A DNA stretch of 64,000 bases from positions 481,346-545,345 of the forward strand of contig LSRX01000428.1 of the NCBI GenBank assembly GCA_001939145.1, in the 5' to 3' direction. The stretch is from Symbiodinium microadriaticum. Lineage: Eukaryota > Sar > Dinophyceae > Suessiales > Symbiodiniaceae. The notes beneath the pieces are model-generated. The model saw only the letters and a program-made list of their open reading frames with translations, was not told the origin of the DNA and made no database searches. The position numbers and the translations under genes were made by a program. This document shows, piece after piece, positions 9,019-19,439 of the stretch (the stretch's first letter is position 1; the number at the start of each line of letters is the position of its first letter).

Positions 9019-10983
9019 CTACACATCGGCAGGTACTGCTAAAAACTCTGGAAGCCCTGGCACTCTCTGTACAGCTGCTTGGGCCTTCGAAAGTAAGTCC
9101 TCGGACAATGGAATGAGGAAATGTCCGGTGGCCGACTGCTCGAGCGGCAAAATCTTCTGATCATCGATGTCGCGAAGGACCACCATCTTTGCTCTGAAAT
9201 CCACCAAGGCTCCTAGCATTGCTAAGGCTTCTATGCTCAACAAGATGGGTCCCGTGCCTTTGTCCAGGGCATGAATCTGCACTGCGCCAGGCCTTTGTCC
9301 TGCTCGGAGGCTCATCTTCACGGTTGCCGAGCACTGGTCCGTTGACGAGTTCCCGAAGCTGAAGGTGGGCCGGTTGTTTGTGTCCACCGCCACGATGCCT
9401 GGATCACCTCGGGCCTTGATGTTCATCTCCATCAGCTTTTCCAAAGCATATACTGACCCGATGCTTCGGGTTGCCCCACAGTCCATGATTGCTTTGCCCT
9501 GAGACACAGCTGCCTGCGTAGAGATCCCTGCCATCAGCGCTGCCTCACCCGTGGATAGGTCACCCTCCGAATAGCCGATGAAGTCCTGCTGCTCTAAGGT
9601 GGTCTCCTGGGCCTCGGTGCGGTCACCCTCCGAATAGCCGATGAAGTCCTGGTGCTCCTTGGCGGTCTCCTCGGCCATGGTGTTAGCCTGGTCTTCCGCA
9701 AAGCAGATAAACGAGGCGGTCTCCTCCGAGGCGGCATGTGCTGCTGGTGGAGGAAGTGGGCAGTTCGCTGCCCTGTGTCCCTTCTTCTGGCACCGAAGAC
9801 ACACAATCTGTGAATCATCTCGAACTTTTGGAGTTGTACTGCTGCTGGATGGCCGATTCCCTACTTTGTAGTACTGTCTGGACATTTTCACTGCATGTTG
9901 ACGGGCCCGAGCGTCCTTCAAGGTTCTTCGAGCTGCCCCCAAGGCAGCCATAGCCGACTGGATGTCCTCCTGGGCCTCGCTCCACATCGCGAAGCTCTCT
10001 GCGTCCAGGGACTCCTGCGCCTCGGCCTCGTCCATCACCTCGAAGGCGTCATCCTCCGGGTGCTCCTCATCGACTGCGCCCCAAAAACCGTGCTGTCGTC
10101 GACTGTTGTCGCGCTTCTTCATCTCACCGTCCGGGAACAGGCTGCGAAGGGCGTGGCTGATTGCAGCCATGCTGTAGTCATCTCCAACCGTCGTCATGAC
10201 CAAACCCTTCTCATTGCTGTCCAAATTGGCGTCTTGTAGAAGAAGCCACCCTTGAATGAAATCCGGCAACAGTTCTGGCAGCTCGAGAGTGGCGGCAGCT
10301 TGGGACCCCCAAGAGCTGGTCCCGTCCCATGCGGACCACTGGCTCCCATAGGAGCTCGACCACTCCCACCATGGCGAACTATTCCACCACGAGTCCCTGC
10401 CCCATGTCCACGTAGTAGTTGTTGGCGTCGTTGTCGAGGTTGTCTCTTGGTTGTCACCATCCTCCTCCGGGGTAGTCTCCAGTGAGGTCCTCCGACTCCA
10501 CTGGTCTGGATAGTTCCCCCAGGCACTCGACGTCCGGTGGCTCGTGGTAGCCCCAACCTTGGTTCGCGGCATCAGGCGGGACATCGCCTGTTGGGCGCGT
10601 AGGTAAGTCTCGCTGCGTCGGGCCACATACTCATTCACACTTTCGCCGGCCTTCCGGCGACTGTACTTGAACAGTTTGTTCAGGTGTTCCGTAACCTCCG
10701 AAACCTTGGGTCGCCCCAGTCCTTCTCTCAGCCGATCCAACAATCGTTCCACTCCTCCATGGAACGACAGCCAATCCGGTGGTTGGCCCGTAATGAATCG
10801 TCGTGCTGAGCCAGTCAGCTCCGCAGCTATCCGCGGAGCCACCTGCGCTCGTTTGTGAGGCGCCGTTCCCTGTTCGTAGAGCCTCGCCGATTCCACGAAC
10901 TCAGAAAAAGAGGTAGGATCACCGTCCCAGCATGGGACCCCGTCTCTGGTCCGACCAGAGACGGTCGTCACACCACTTGTCAT
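9019..10983 (-). CDS. Copia ORF1: Gag with zinc knuckle and aspartic protease (654 aa)
   Basis: Starts at ATG 10,983, 78 nt after the 5' LTR. The N-terminal 170 residues form a copia-type capsid region (helical, with LTGSARRFITGQPPDWLSF). A Trp/Ser-rich linker follows, then a CCHC zinc knuckle CLRCQKKGHRAANC at about 9,757-9,804 that would bind RNA. After a tandem duplication of QDFIGYSEGD (copies 66 bp apart) comes the protease active-site motif DCGATRS at about 9,463-9,483, with Cys where Ser is more usual after Asp. The ORF ends in TAG at 9,019. ORF3 shares this frame, but ORF2 lies between them in another frame. Confidence 0.93.
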   Translation of the reverse strand: MTSGVTTVSGRTRDGVPCWDGDPTSFSEFVESARLYEQGTAPHKRAQVAPRIAAELTGSARRFITGQPPDWLSFHGGVERLLDRLREGLGRPKVSEVTEHLNKLFKYSRRKAGESVNEYVARRSETYLRAQQAMSRLMPRTKVGATTSHRTSSAWGNYPDQWSRRTSLETTPEEDGDNQETTSTTTPTTTTWTWGRDSWWNSSPWWEWSSSYGSQWSAWDGTSSWGSQAAATLELPELLPDFIQGWLLLQDANLDSNEKGLVMTTVGDDYSMAAISHALRSLFPDGEMKKRDNSRRQHGFWGAVDEEHPEDDAFEVMDEAEAQESLDAESFAMWSEAQEDIQSAMAALGAARRTLKDARARQHAVKMSRQYYKVGNRPSSSSTTPKVRDDSQIVCLRCQKKGHRAANCPLPPPAAHAASEETASFICFAEDQANTMAEETAKEHQDFIGYSEGDRTEAQETTLEQQDFIGYSEGDLSTGEAALMAGISTQAAVSQGKAIMDCGATRSIGSVYALEKLMEMNIKARGDPGIVAVDTNNRPTFSFGNSSTDQCSATVKMSLRAGQRPGAVQIHALDKGTGPILLSIEALAMLGALVDFRAKMVVLRDIDDQKILPLEQSATGHFLIPLSEDLLSKAQAAVQRVPGLPEFLAVPADV

Positions 10984-11045
10984 CTTCGACCGGCCACGCA
11001 GGTCAAAGCTTCCCCTGGATCGTCACCACTCAGAGCCCTGCTCAA

Positions 11046-11061
11046 AGGCTCCGCGCTACCA
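11046..11061 (-). promoter_or_regulatory. Primer-binding site, initiator-type tRNA
   Basis: Directly after the 5' LTR the minus strand reads TGGTAGCGCGGAGCC. TGG pairs with a tRNA CCA end. The matching tRNA 3' end would be CCGCGCT-A-CCA, implying a 5' stem AGCGCGG with an A1-U72 pair, a hallmark of eukaryotic initiator tRNA-Met, which many copia elements use as primer. Confidence 0.75.
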
Positions 11062-11250
11062 TGCAAGTGGTAATGCTCGATGATGCTCAAGTATGTTCCA
11101 CACGGAAGAGCTGCAGAGAGCGAAGGGATATAAAGCTATGGCAAAGCAACAGCTACGGATTTTCCCCGGGCGCTCCCCAAAGTGCCTCGATCAGTAGAAA
11201 CTTCGGAAGACCAGCATGCGTCTGACGAAGCCAAGCCTTTCAAGCTTGCA
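11062..11250 (-). repeat. 5' LTR of copia element
   Basis: A 189-bp copy, apparently identical to 2,533-2,721, followed on the right by the CCCCC duplication at 11,251-11,255. Confidence 0.95.
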
Positions 11251-11955
11251 CCCCCTACAGCTCGCCACGGTCTGTCTTCTCTGCCCGTTCCGGGATGGCC
11301 ACGATGTCCTCCGGCTAGCTGTCTTTGGCACATAAAGAATGGCCTAATCCAGCACGCAGGGCTGGGCTTTCTATCGCCAGGGCTAGGGACAAGGGATTGC
11401 TCCCCTTGTCCGCGCACGTCAGCGCCCCCGACCGTTGTGGAGGGACAGGGCTGGGCTCTCTCTTTCTTTCAGGGCTGGACTCTCTCTCTCTCTCTCTTCT
11501 CTCCCGGGCATGGGGACGTCTCACCGTCCCCGGGCCTGTTGGCCCACCCGATCATGTTGATCAGGCGAGGGGAGTGACGAACGAACATTGAACATCCAAG
11601 CGCTAGAGCTAGAGTAAATTGACAATGAGAGTAAGAGGATGTTCGAATGTTCTCACACACACACACACAAGAGTCCTCTCTCTCTCTCTCTCTCTCTCGC
11701 TTCAGTTTCTCTCTCTCACATACCGACTCTTCACCTGTCAGTCGCGACGCAGACCGCAGCAGTTTCGCTATGCCAGTACGAATGCTGGCACACCGACAAA
11801 TGTCTGTGGAAAGTACAACCAATTACGGCATCTACAACGGCCTCGCTCAATCAGCTGGATTATGACCAAAACTACTGGATTAGAGTGTACTGATGCGATA
11901 CAACGGCAGAGGAACATACAAGTCCAGCGCCCATCGAAGTAGCAAAGAAGTGATC
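11251..11955. other. Intergenic, with CT and CA microsatellites
   Basis: No supportable gene. Contains (TC)n at 11,479-11,498 and 11,676-11,698 and (CA)n at 11,654-11,669. Confidence 0.6.
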
Positions 11956-11959
11956 TAAT

Positions 11960-13150
11960 GACTTTGCCAAGCAGCATCGCCCCAAAGATATTCTGTAACG
12001 TAGATGAGCCTCGCCTCAGTGTGACTCCCTTGTTGCAAGCAGCTGAAGCCGAAGTGTTTCGCAGTGAGCCGGCATTGGCTGCATGCGAACCTACAAAGCA
12101 GCAGAACAAGCATGGCAGTATCATCATTAGTTGCACATCGTCCTGTCAACAGCTTTTCCTGCAGCTATTGGAGTGGCAGTCTTGATGCATGTTGGGCCAT
12201 GCAGCAATCGCATCATCCGTGATGCGGGCATTGCGCATCACGTACAGCAGACAGTCCACTCCGTGCCTTGCCAAGACGATAAAACAGAGGCGCCGCAATT
12301 GAATCCCGCAATGCCATGCTACCACATCGCAGTCTTCTGTGTCTCTCATGTCTCTCTCAATCCCACGGACTAGCATTGCAAAGGGTGGGCTTCTAGATGT
12401 TGGTCTACCCGAGTTAGCGCATCATCCTCATCGATCTAAGAAATCCCCGCGTAAGACTTGATTTCAGCTCGTCTGGACGGCTGCCCAGCTGCAATGCAGA
12501 GAGCGCCACATCCCTGATGCTGGCCACCACCTGCGCTTTCCGGACAATCATGGAGCTATCAAGGGCGTGCTATCCAGTGCTGTTTACGAGTTTAGGGTCG
12601 CTGCACAAACCTGGAATCCACATTGAATTGAAACCTCAAGCTGCTGGCATTGCCTTTTCTTGGTCGATTTCCGTATCTCCCAAGCCGATGGTGTCAAGGA
12701 CGACCAAGGAACCGTCCTCGGCTTCGTACCTCAGTCGGCATCCAGCAGCTCATAGAGTCATAGGCGAAGGTTTTTTTTGCCTCCCATCTAGCTAGGACGA
12801 AGCGCGCATTCGGGCCCAGGTTCGGGGCCCGGGGTTGAGAAACCGTACAACCATGCAAGAGATGTTGAACTTGCTGCCAGGCTGCTTCATGATGGAATCC
12901 AGGTTGGTGATCTCAGTTTGGGGCTTCCGTTTTCAACATGTACGGGTGAGGCTCTCCCATTGAACTTCGAGAATCCGAACTGAACTGCGCATGTCGGTTC
13001 AGGCAGGCCACACTTGAGGTGTCATCACCTGAAAAAGAGGCGCTGCACATGCACGCAACCAGAAGCAAGCCCTGCGCTCCCCGCCGCACCTGAATCAAAG
13101 ATTTGCGATCCAGCAATGAGGTTCCCGAGCGCACTCTTGCCGGCTCCAGT
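11960..13150 (-). CDS. AIG1/GIMAP-type GTPase (multi-exon)
   Basis: A split gene. The exon at about 13,093-13,148 holds the P-loop GMTGAGKSALGNLIAG (G1), typical of the AIG1/GIMAP family. After a 61-nt GT-AG intron (13,029-13,089) the frame continues DSGDDTSSVACLN. The exon near 12,645-12,727 holds YEAEDGSLVVLDTIGLGDTE, the G3 motif (DTxGxGD). A short exon near 12,500-12,530 gives VVASIRDVALSA. The exon near 12,200-12,270 gives GVDCLLYVMRNARITDDAIA. The one near 11,968-12,018 gives ARLIYVTEYLWGDAAW, the segment before the G4 region. The C-terminal part was not found. The family binds GTP and acts on membranes in plants and animals; the role here is unknown. Start and end are not fixed. Confidence 0.65.
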
Positions 13151-13236
13151 CATCCCGAACATCATTACCTGAGCCGATGCGTTGGCGCTTCATTGAGTCC
13201 TGGAGTGTTCTGTGCAGGGTCCTCCGGAACCAATGG

Positions 13237-13259
13237 CCCCCCCCCCCCCCACCCCCCCA
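13237..13259. repeat. Poly-C tract
   Basis: Thirteen or more Cs, an A, then seven Cs. Lies upstream of the AIG1-like gene. Confidence 0.9.
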
Positions 13260-14219
13260 CCAGTGTCCCAGCCCCGAGCTTCCCAGGGCCAAACTCGAAC
13301 ACGTCGAAGCTGAAAGAGGTGACCGACAAAGGAATCACAAGGGAAGTCAGATCCAAAAGCCATGATCACAGCGCCATGGGATATGTCCGCATGGGGCTTG
13401 CCGATCTTGAAAGTTGGCTGCCTGATCGCACAACTGAGACCTCCGATCTGAACGCCGAACTCGTGGGACAGGCAACAGAAAAAAACGGATCTCGCAACCG
13501 ATCGTCCCAAGGCGTGTCGACGTTCGCATGGGGTTCGCAGGAGCACCTAGCCCAACTTGACATGACAGTCAACACCTGGCACGTGTGCAGGTCCAAAACA
13601 ATGGCAGGGCTTCGGGCCTGTGGAATTCACGGGAGTTCTACTAGCCTAGGACATTGCATGCATTCCCCAGGAGAGGGCAGTCGTGTTTCATCGGCAGTCC
13701 GGCTTCAGAGTCAAAAGGATTTTTTGTTTGCTTCGGGGCTCCGTCGAGTCCGTTGAGCAAGCGCAATATTGCCGCGAAACCCTCCATGGCAAAAGGTCGA
13801 ACATGATTTCGATCCACACATTGAGTGATGGTGAGCGAGGCACCGACCAGGAATCCGACGGGGACACGGGTGACATGCGGACCAAACCACGCAGGGGAAC
13901 GCACTGACCGAAACCTTACGGAACACCGGTGCTTTGCATCCTCACTGGCCAGCAGCGAACCACATTCTCGTTTGCGACGACTGCGGCCGATCCCACCTGA
14001 GCAACCTGACATACATACATCCGATCCGCCGTTCGAATGCAAAGCTCCCTCCACAGCGCAACCAAAACGAACGTAGCAATTTTACAGGTGCTGGAGGTGG
14101 TTTAGGTGCTGGAGGTGGTTTAGGGGTTTAGGTGGTAAGCGATGTGGCTGTTTTTGCGATGTGGCTGTCGTGGCAGTGGTGACAAGCCGAAGTGATGGAC
14201 CCGCGTTCCTGCATTTTGG
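13260..14219. other. Intergenic
   Basis: Open frames exist on both strands but none shows a domain or a consistent protein-like composition. At 14,094-14,130 a short direct repeat (ggtgctggaggtggttta, twice) ends in a TTTAGGGG-like stretch. Confidence 0.5.
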
Positions 14220-14440
14220 TTGTTCCTTCGCTTCTCCTTCCACTACTGCGACGACCACAACAACAACCACTCCCACCACAACCACTGAAACTACCACGAC
14301 GATGACGACGACAACGACGACAGCGACGACGACCACGAACACCACCAGCACCACCACGAACACCACCACCACCATCACCACCACCACCACCACCACCACC
14401 ACCGCCAACCACCACCACCACCACCACGATCATGACGATC
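14220..14440. repeat. ACC/ACG trinucleotide repeat
   Basis: Imperfect (ACC/ACG/ACA)n. On the plus strand it reads poly-Thr then poly-His; on the minus strand poly-Val or poly-Gly. No flanking protein sequence supports coding. Confidence 0.85.
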
Positions 14441-14449
14441 TGGACTAGC

Positions 14450-15990
14450 ACGACCACGACGACGAAGAGGACGACGGCCCTGACGACTGCGACTCGGACA
14501 CCACCACTGCTACTGCTACCTTGTTGCTCCTGTTCTGCTGCCGCCGCTAAGTCCAAAATGCGGAAACAAACCAAAACGGCAGCAATGGTAATAAGAGCGA
14601 TTGCTTTCCTGATGATTGCAGCTTGTTGCTTAACTTTTCGACTGCATTTTCAAAAGGACTCCGGAAGGGCAACTCAGCGACTCCAGTCGACCATCTTGCG
14701 GGTGCATCACTCGAAGTCCTGTAGTTTTTGCCCTTTGCAACCAATCCCTTTAAGCCGGAAGATGGATGTGCCCTCTGTGATTCTTAGGGCATGAAAGCAC
14801 TTTTCCAACTTTACGGCAGTTGCTGTGGCACGCAACGCACTGAGGTCTCGGCTGTGAGCTTCCCCCCGGGGGGCAGCACCCAAGGCATCTTCCGCTCAAC
14901 AGCCGGCAAGGCCTTGACCTCCCCTGGCTTCGTCATGAGGAGGACCTGCGGCTCTCTCACTGCACATGCAGACACACACACACACATGTACATACGTACA
15001 TACATTTTTGGCACACATACATACGTAATTATACATACATGCATCAGAATACTGGAGAAACTTCCGGATGGTTCAGCTTTGGCTTCGGCAGCCGCTGCAG
15101 ACATCCTCAGAACGAACGTGCCCATCTACACCGCCTCATGCTTTCGAGTTTCGGGTGTTGGACTCTTCTTTCAAAGAGCCCCAGAAGCTGCACGCCCATG
15201 TCGCCAAGTTCCCGAGACTAGTATGAAGAGCTTTAGGCTGTGGCATCATGACCTGTAGGTCGAGCCTGGAAGCTGCAAAAAGCCCGAAACACCTCGACGT
15301 TTATTAGTTGCGGCTTGTGAAGAGTCCGGCGACTTTGTCCTGAAACCTCCAAGAATGACGGGCCTTGGCATCCGTTGCGGTGCTGAGTGGTTCCGTCTTC
15401 TCCTCTTCGGAATCACGCAGCGATCAGATGAAGCCGCGAAGCAGCGCAGGCAGATGCAGGCACGGTCTCCTGGGCTACGGCCACTTCCCCCTCACCGGGG
15501 GCCTCTTCGGCAGCCACATCCTCGAAAGGTCGCGGGTCACGGGGAGCCATTTCTGATCTCAAGCAGCTGTGCATGAGGCGTGCTATGGTAATTTCACGAC
15601 CTTGCGGAACTGAAGGCGGAGGCCGCTCTGCAGGTGCTCTGGCACTTCGGCCAAGCAAGACCCCAACCCGCACGCTCGGAAGAACCCATCCGTGGGCTCA
15701 CATCTCCGAGCAGAAATGAGCAGAACACCTCATCACTAAGATGGTGTGCCTTGATCTCGCGGCAGGGGCATCGCTGGCCCATGGCGACCGAAGGAAGGCC
15801 CAAGCAACCTGCTGCCAAGACAAAGAAATGACTGTGGTAGGGGTCTCGGACACGATCAGATTCATGGCATGGCCAAGGTGGCATACTGCTTTATAACAGT
15901 GTGGCTCACGGCTTTGCTTGACTAGGAAGCTTACTCACTGAAAAGAGCGCGGCTCATTGTCATGTCTCGCTTCTGAGCCACACCAGGGTG
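14450..15990. other. Intergenic, with CA/TACA repeats
   Basis: Contains (CA)n and (TACA)n at about 14,970-15,045. Minus-strand fragments at 15,420-15,880 (for example PFEDVAAEEAPGEGEVAVAQ) could be exons, but no domain is recognisable. Confidence 0.5.
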
Positions 15991-15999
15991 CGGTGCATC

Positions 16000-16710
16000 T
16001 GCACTCCGGGCAAAGGACTCCCCACAACTCGGGGACCACACGAAATGCAGGAGGGGTGTTAGGGCTGTGAGGGTTTGGGTTTCGGCTGAGGTTTGAAAGT
16101 TTAAGAGCTTCCGCGATACAAGTCAGTGATGAACAGCTTCTCTCGTGATCCTCGCTGGCACCAGTCGTCGATGACGACCTTGGGGCTCCGCCTGCGCACC
16201 CTGCGGGCGAACCATGGCACCAAGCCTCGAGTAACGGAAGGCAGGAGCCACCGCTAAGAAGCTCCGAGGCCAAAAGCTGTACCTGAGCCTGAGATGCTCT
16301 GAGGATCCAGCTCGTGAGCTGCACGCTTAGGCGACGGGGGCACGCCCACCTAACGTTCTCTTCTAGAACGAAGCGCGAAGAATGCGAAGAACTTATGGAG
16401 GCCTCCTGCTCAACGGCCGCCAAAGCCTGTGGCAAGTCCATTAGGTTGGTCAGTTCTGACACTCCGCGGCTCGTGATGGAAAGGCTGGCCTGAAACAACT
16501 TCGAGGGCATCGCAAGGCTCGTGCTCGCAAGCTTTTTCGCACTGTGGTTCGACCTTGGTAGACCATACTGAGCATGCCTGGCATGCCATGAGCCATGGGC
16601 CCATCTGAAGGCCTTTGCAGTTTTGCCAGGGGCACCCACACATCGCAGATCTCTGCAGGAGTGCTTGGAAACACCTGGCGCACACGGCAGTCAATGACCC
16701 CAATTCCCCG
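16000..16710 (-). CDS. Possible Cys-rich (zinc-binding-like) protein fragment
   Basis: At about 16,510-16,690 the minus strand encodes a Cys-dense run including VCARCFQALLQ, MCGCPWQNCKG and MACQACSVWS, with CxxC, CxC and CxxC spacing like a zinc-ribbon or MYND-type module. In another frame, at about 16,280-16,500, a helical stretch (SELTNLMDLPQALAAVEQ) could be the next exon. It lies about 200 bp downstream of the TMBIM gene stop. I cannot name the family and the reading may be fortuitous. Confidence 0.3.
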
Positions 16711-16878
16711 CCAGGAACTTGCTCCAGAATTGTTGCGCCGTGTTAAGCCGACTGGCAACGGAAAACGCGCGGTTTTGGCTCCGGGGCTTGGTAAACTCTC
16801 GGGCGAATTCGGCTTCTTGTCGGCGCGCCCGTTCTCGACCACATCTTCTCTCGCCGAAAGCAGCAGTCTCACTGATCG

Positions 16879-17285
16879 CTAGTTACGGCGGTCGCCCAAG
16901 AGCTGCAGCAAGAACAAAAAGAGCTGAATGATGTCGACATAGATGTTAATCGCCTAACGAACGCAAGACCGCAAGACTTGCCACGGAGATTGACACACCT
17001 TCTGTTGAGCCGGGCTGCTGCCATGCAATAGTCGTCAATGCTGAACCTGCGCCAGCAAACGGATGATCATAGCGGATGAGGTAGCTCAACGGGCCCTTGT
17101 TGGGCTTAGAAGCTTCAGGCAGCCCTACCAACAAAGTGTTGGACATGCTGCCATGAACCGGTCGGCCTGAACTTGTTGTGCTTCCCTCCCACAATCAGCT
17201 GGGTGTCGAAGATGATGTAAAACGAGAAGATCACTGCCCCAAGACCAGCGTAGATCATGTTCCTTGTGTACATTGAGGGCAGTCT

Positions 17286-17325
<40 letters not shown>

Positions 17326-17327
17326 GG

Positions 17328-17372
<45 letters not shown>

Positions 17373-19430
17373 GAGGGGAGAGAGAGAGTTAGAGAGAACA
17401 AGCACAACTTGGAATTCATCTGGCATGCCTACAAACTCGGATCTCACCGAGTCGCAACACCTTGAAGGCACCAGTGCCTCATGACATTGAAACGAGCGAT
17501 TCACAGGCAACATGCTTCTAAATGTTTGGGGTCATCACACTTCCTACTTGGGTCAATCTTGGCTGACTGTATGAGGTCTCGAGCCAGTTTTAGAAATCCA
17601 TTCTTGGCCGTGGCTTCTCTGGACATTCGGGCTGAACATGGCTGACCTACGATTTCGCACATCCGGCGGATAAACCTTTCTTGCTCTCCAAGGCACTTAG
17701 CGCTCCGGTCCTAGATGCCCATAGTTTCGGGGTTCTAGTTTCGGATCGGCTGCCAGGGGTTTCGGATCAGAGGGGATAGTTTCGGCGCCCAGTTTCGGCA
17801 CAGCGGGAGTCAGTTTCGGGACGCAGGTCTGTCAGCTTCGGGGGGGACCATGTCCCGGAAACTCAGCAGCTCCGAAACTCCCCTTCAAAACCCTGAAACT
17901 CACGACTTCCCTCCGGTCCAGGCGAAGATGGACATCACGAGGCCAAACAAGCAGAGGCTGCATACCAGGGCAAATAGGTAGGGCATGAAGCCGGTAAAGT
18001 CGTACCTGTCCAAGCCGATTGCAAACCAAGACTGATCCTCCTCGAAACCGCAGTGCGTCCTTCTGCCGTACATGCCACGAAGGGGCGTTGTCTGGAGGGC
18101 AAACAGAGAAAGAGCTAGCACCAGCGCAGCCTGGAGAGCAATGGCCGCAAACTTAACCGCATGGAAGTATGTTCCCTAGACACTTTACCACACCGCGGAG
18201 CAGTAATACCCAGCGTCACGAGCACAGACTGGACCGTGTACTGGACACAGATGAAACCTGTGGCGATCTCAAAAATGCAAAAGCAATCCTGGATCGGGAG
18301 ACAAGTTCTAAAGATATTGCATGCGGGCTTCTGGGCCCAGATAAGCTGACATCCTCTGCCGCTCAAACTGGCATGCAATGGCAACGGCATGCCACGCGCC
18401 TACCATTACAGACTCGGCCACCGTGAAGCAAAGGAGCCTCAGCTGCAAGTCCACCCGAGGGTTCAAGCGGCCGCCACATGCAATAGCGAGGGACAGCAAG
18501 TAGTTCGTGGGCGATTTTCGCATGGTGTCAGGGCAGCAGATGAAGACGCACATCGTGCCTCGGCGGCCACCAAGCCCTGATGCACCAGAAACGCAGTTCT
18601 AATTTTGGTTTGAATCAAACCTGCTGGTGGTGGTTGTCCAACGTGACTATCATTCCTTCAAGACCCCCCCCCCCACAAATCGGAGTATGTTGCCGCCACA
18701 ACGGAACATCCCGACATTGCAAGTGCGACACACTGCAGGACATGCTGGGTGTCCAGCTGATCGACATGACCTTCAGCTTGGCAGTGGGAAAGCGTCGCAC
18801 AGCCAACATACGGTGCACTTTATGTTGGTTCAAAAGGATGCGACCATGGAGACGACCATCAGGGAGGTCACCAAGGCGGGATTGTATCTCACCTTTGTCC
18901 ATTGTGTCAATGCTCTTGCAGCTAAGCCCAAAGAATTCATCCAAGGCTGTGGCCAAATGCTCGCCGTAGATGGTGATCAAACCTGTTCTCAAGGCCATTG
19001 GCACAGACGTCACAGCATGGCAGGGTTTTGAGCTGAGTCGTGCCGATGTCAAGGTTTCATGGAGACAAATCTTCCAAACTCTCGGACTGGGATCGCCCGG
19101 CCCTCGCAAACAGAATAACAGATCGACGTGTTGCGGGAGGGAGTCTTCAACCAGTCTCGGGACATCGACTTGCAGGGCAACCAGTCTCGGGGAGTGGCTC
19201 GCAATGATCGTCGTAACGACCATCTGGGCGCCGAGGATGCCATAGACCTTCCGGATGAAGCCTCGGGAGAGGGCATCCACGCAGCAGGACTCTCCCCACC
19301 GACGGCCATGGTCTTTGAGGAACCGCTGCACCGAGTCGATCCAAGTGGCCCATGCGGACATCCACGTCTCGGATGCCGGCCAGCATGGCAGGGCCTGAAG
19401 GCAAGTCTTTTAGCAACAGTATGATAGTAT
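16879..19430 (-). CDS. Bax inhibitor-1 / Lifeguard (TMBIM) family membrane protein
   Basis: A multi-exon gene whose pieces match the Lifeguard/TMBIM family in order: RGFIRKVYGILGAQMVVTT (about 19,200-19,268; family start of TM1), SPTNYLLSLAIA (18,485-18,525), LLCFTVAESVMVG (18,395-18,440), VQYTVQSVLVTLGITA (18,194-18,250), LALSLFALQT (18,092-18,121), YDFTGFMPYLFALV then SLCLFGLVMSIF (17,918-18,003), YAGLGAVIFSFYIIFDTQ and LIVGGKHN (17,180-17,275), and the terminal exon 16,879-16,953 encoding INIYVDIIQLFLFLLQLLG then DRRN and TAG. Family members are seven-TM proteins of ER, Golgi or plasma membrane that leak calcium and restrain cell death. The exon that should hold the DDYxFA motif before the last exon was not found. 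The N-terminal start is uncertain. Confidence 0.85.
17287..17400. repeat. (GA)n microsatellite in TMBIM intron
   Basis: About 110 bp of GA repeats. On the coding strand it is (CT)n running straight into the acceptor CAG before the exon that starts with LPSMYTRNMIYAG, so it forms a very long pyrimidine tract. Confidence 0.9.
17723..17910. repeat. AGTTTCGG short-repeat cluster with inverted copies
   Basis: AGTTTCGG occurs at 17,723, 17,737, 17,778, 17,791 and 17,812, with near copies at 17,758 and 17,834. It is followed by inverted copies (CCGGAAACT near 17,856, CCGAAACT at 17,872, CTGAAACT near 17,893). It lies in an intron of the TMBIM gene. Confidence 0.8.
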
Positions 19431-19439
19431 GGCCTTAGC

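Larger units (their letters stand above)
2533..11250 (-). mobile_element. Complete Ty1/copia LTR retrotransposon (8,718 bp)
   Basis: The element runs on the minus strand: 5' LTR (11,062-11,250), primer-binding site, gag-protease ORF, SAP-like ORF2, large polyprotein ORF3, polypurine tract, 3' LTR (2,533-2,721). The LTRs look identical base for base, begin TG and end CA with 6-bp inverted tips TGCAAG/CTTGCA, and are flanked by CCCCC duplications. The order integrase before reverse transcriptase places it in Ty1/copia. No stop codon or frameshift breaks any of the three ORFs. Identical LTRs plus intact ORFs mean a recent insertion that may still be able to move. Unusual cargo: a methyltransferase-like segment and a 2OG-Fe(II) dioxygenase upstream of the integrase. 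Confidence 0.95.

Noticed and set aside
10932..11225. Small plus-strand ORF covering the LTR (also at 2,295-2,696)
   Set aside because: It is carried in both LTR copies on the antisense strand and has no protein-like features.
13641..14054. Minus-strand 137-codon ORF
   Set aside because: No motif, overlapped by equally long frames on the other strand.
14090..14130. TTTAGGG-like sequence resembling a telomere repeat
   Set aside because: Only one or two imperfect units inside a local direct repeat; not a telomeric array.
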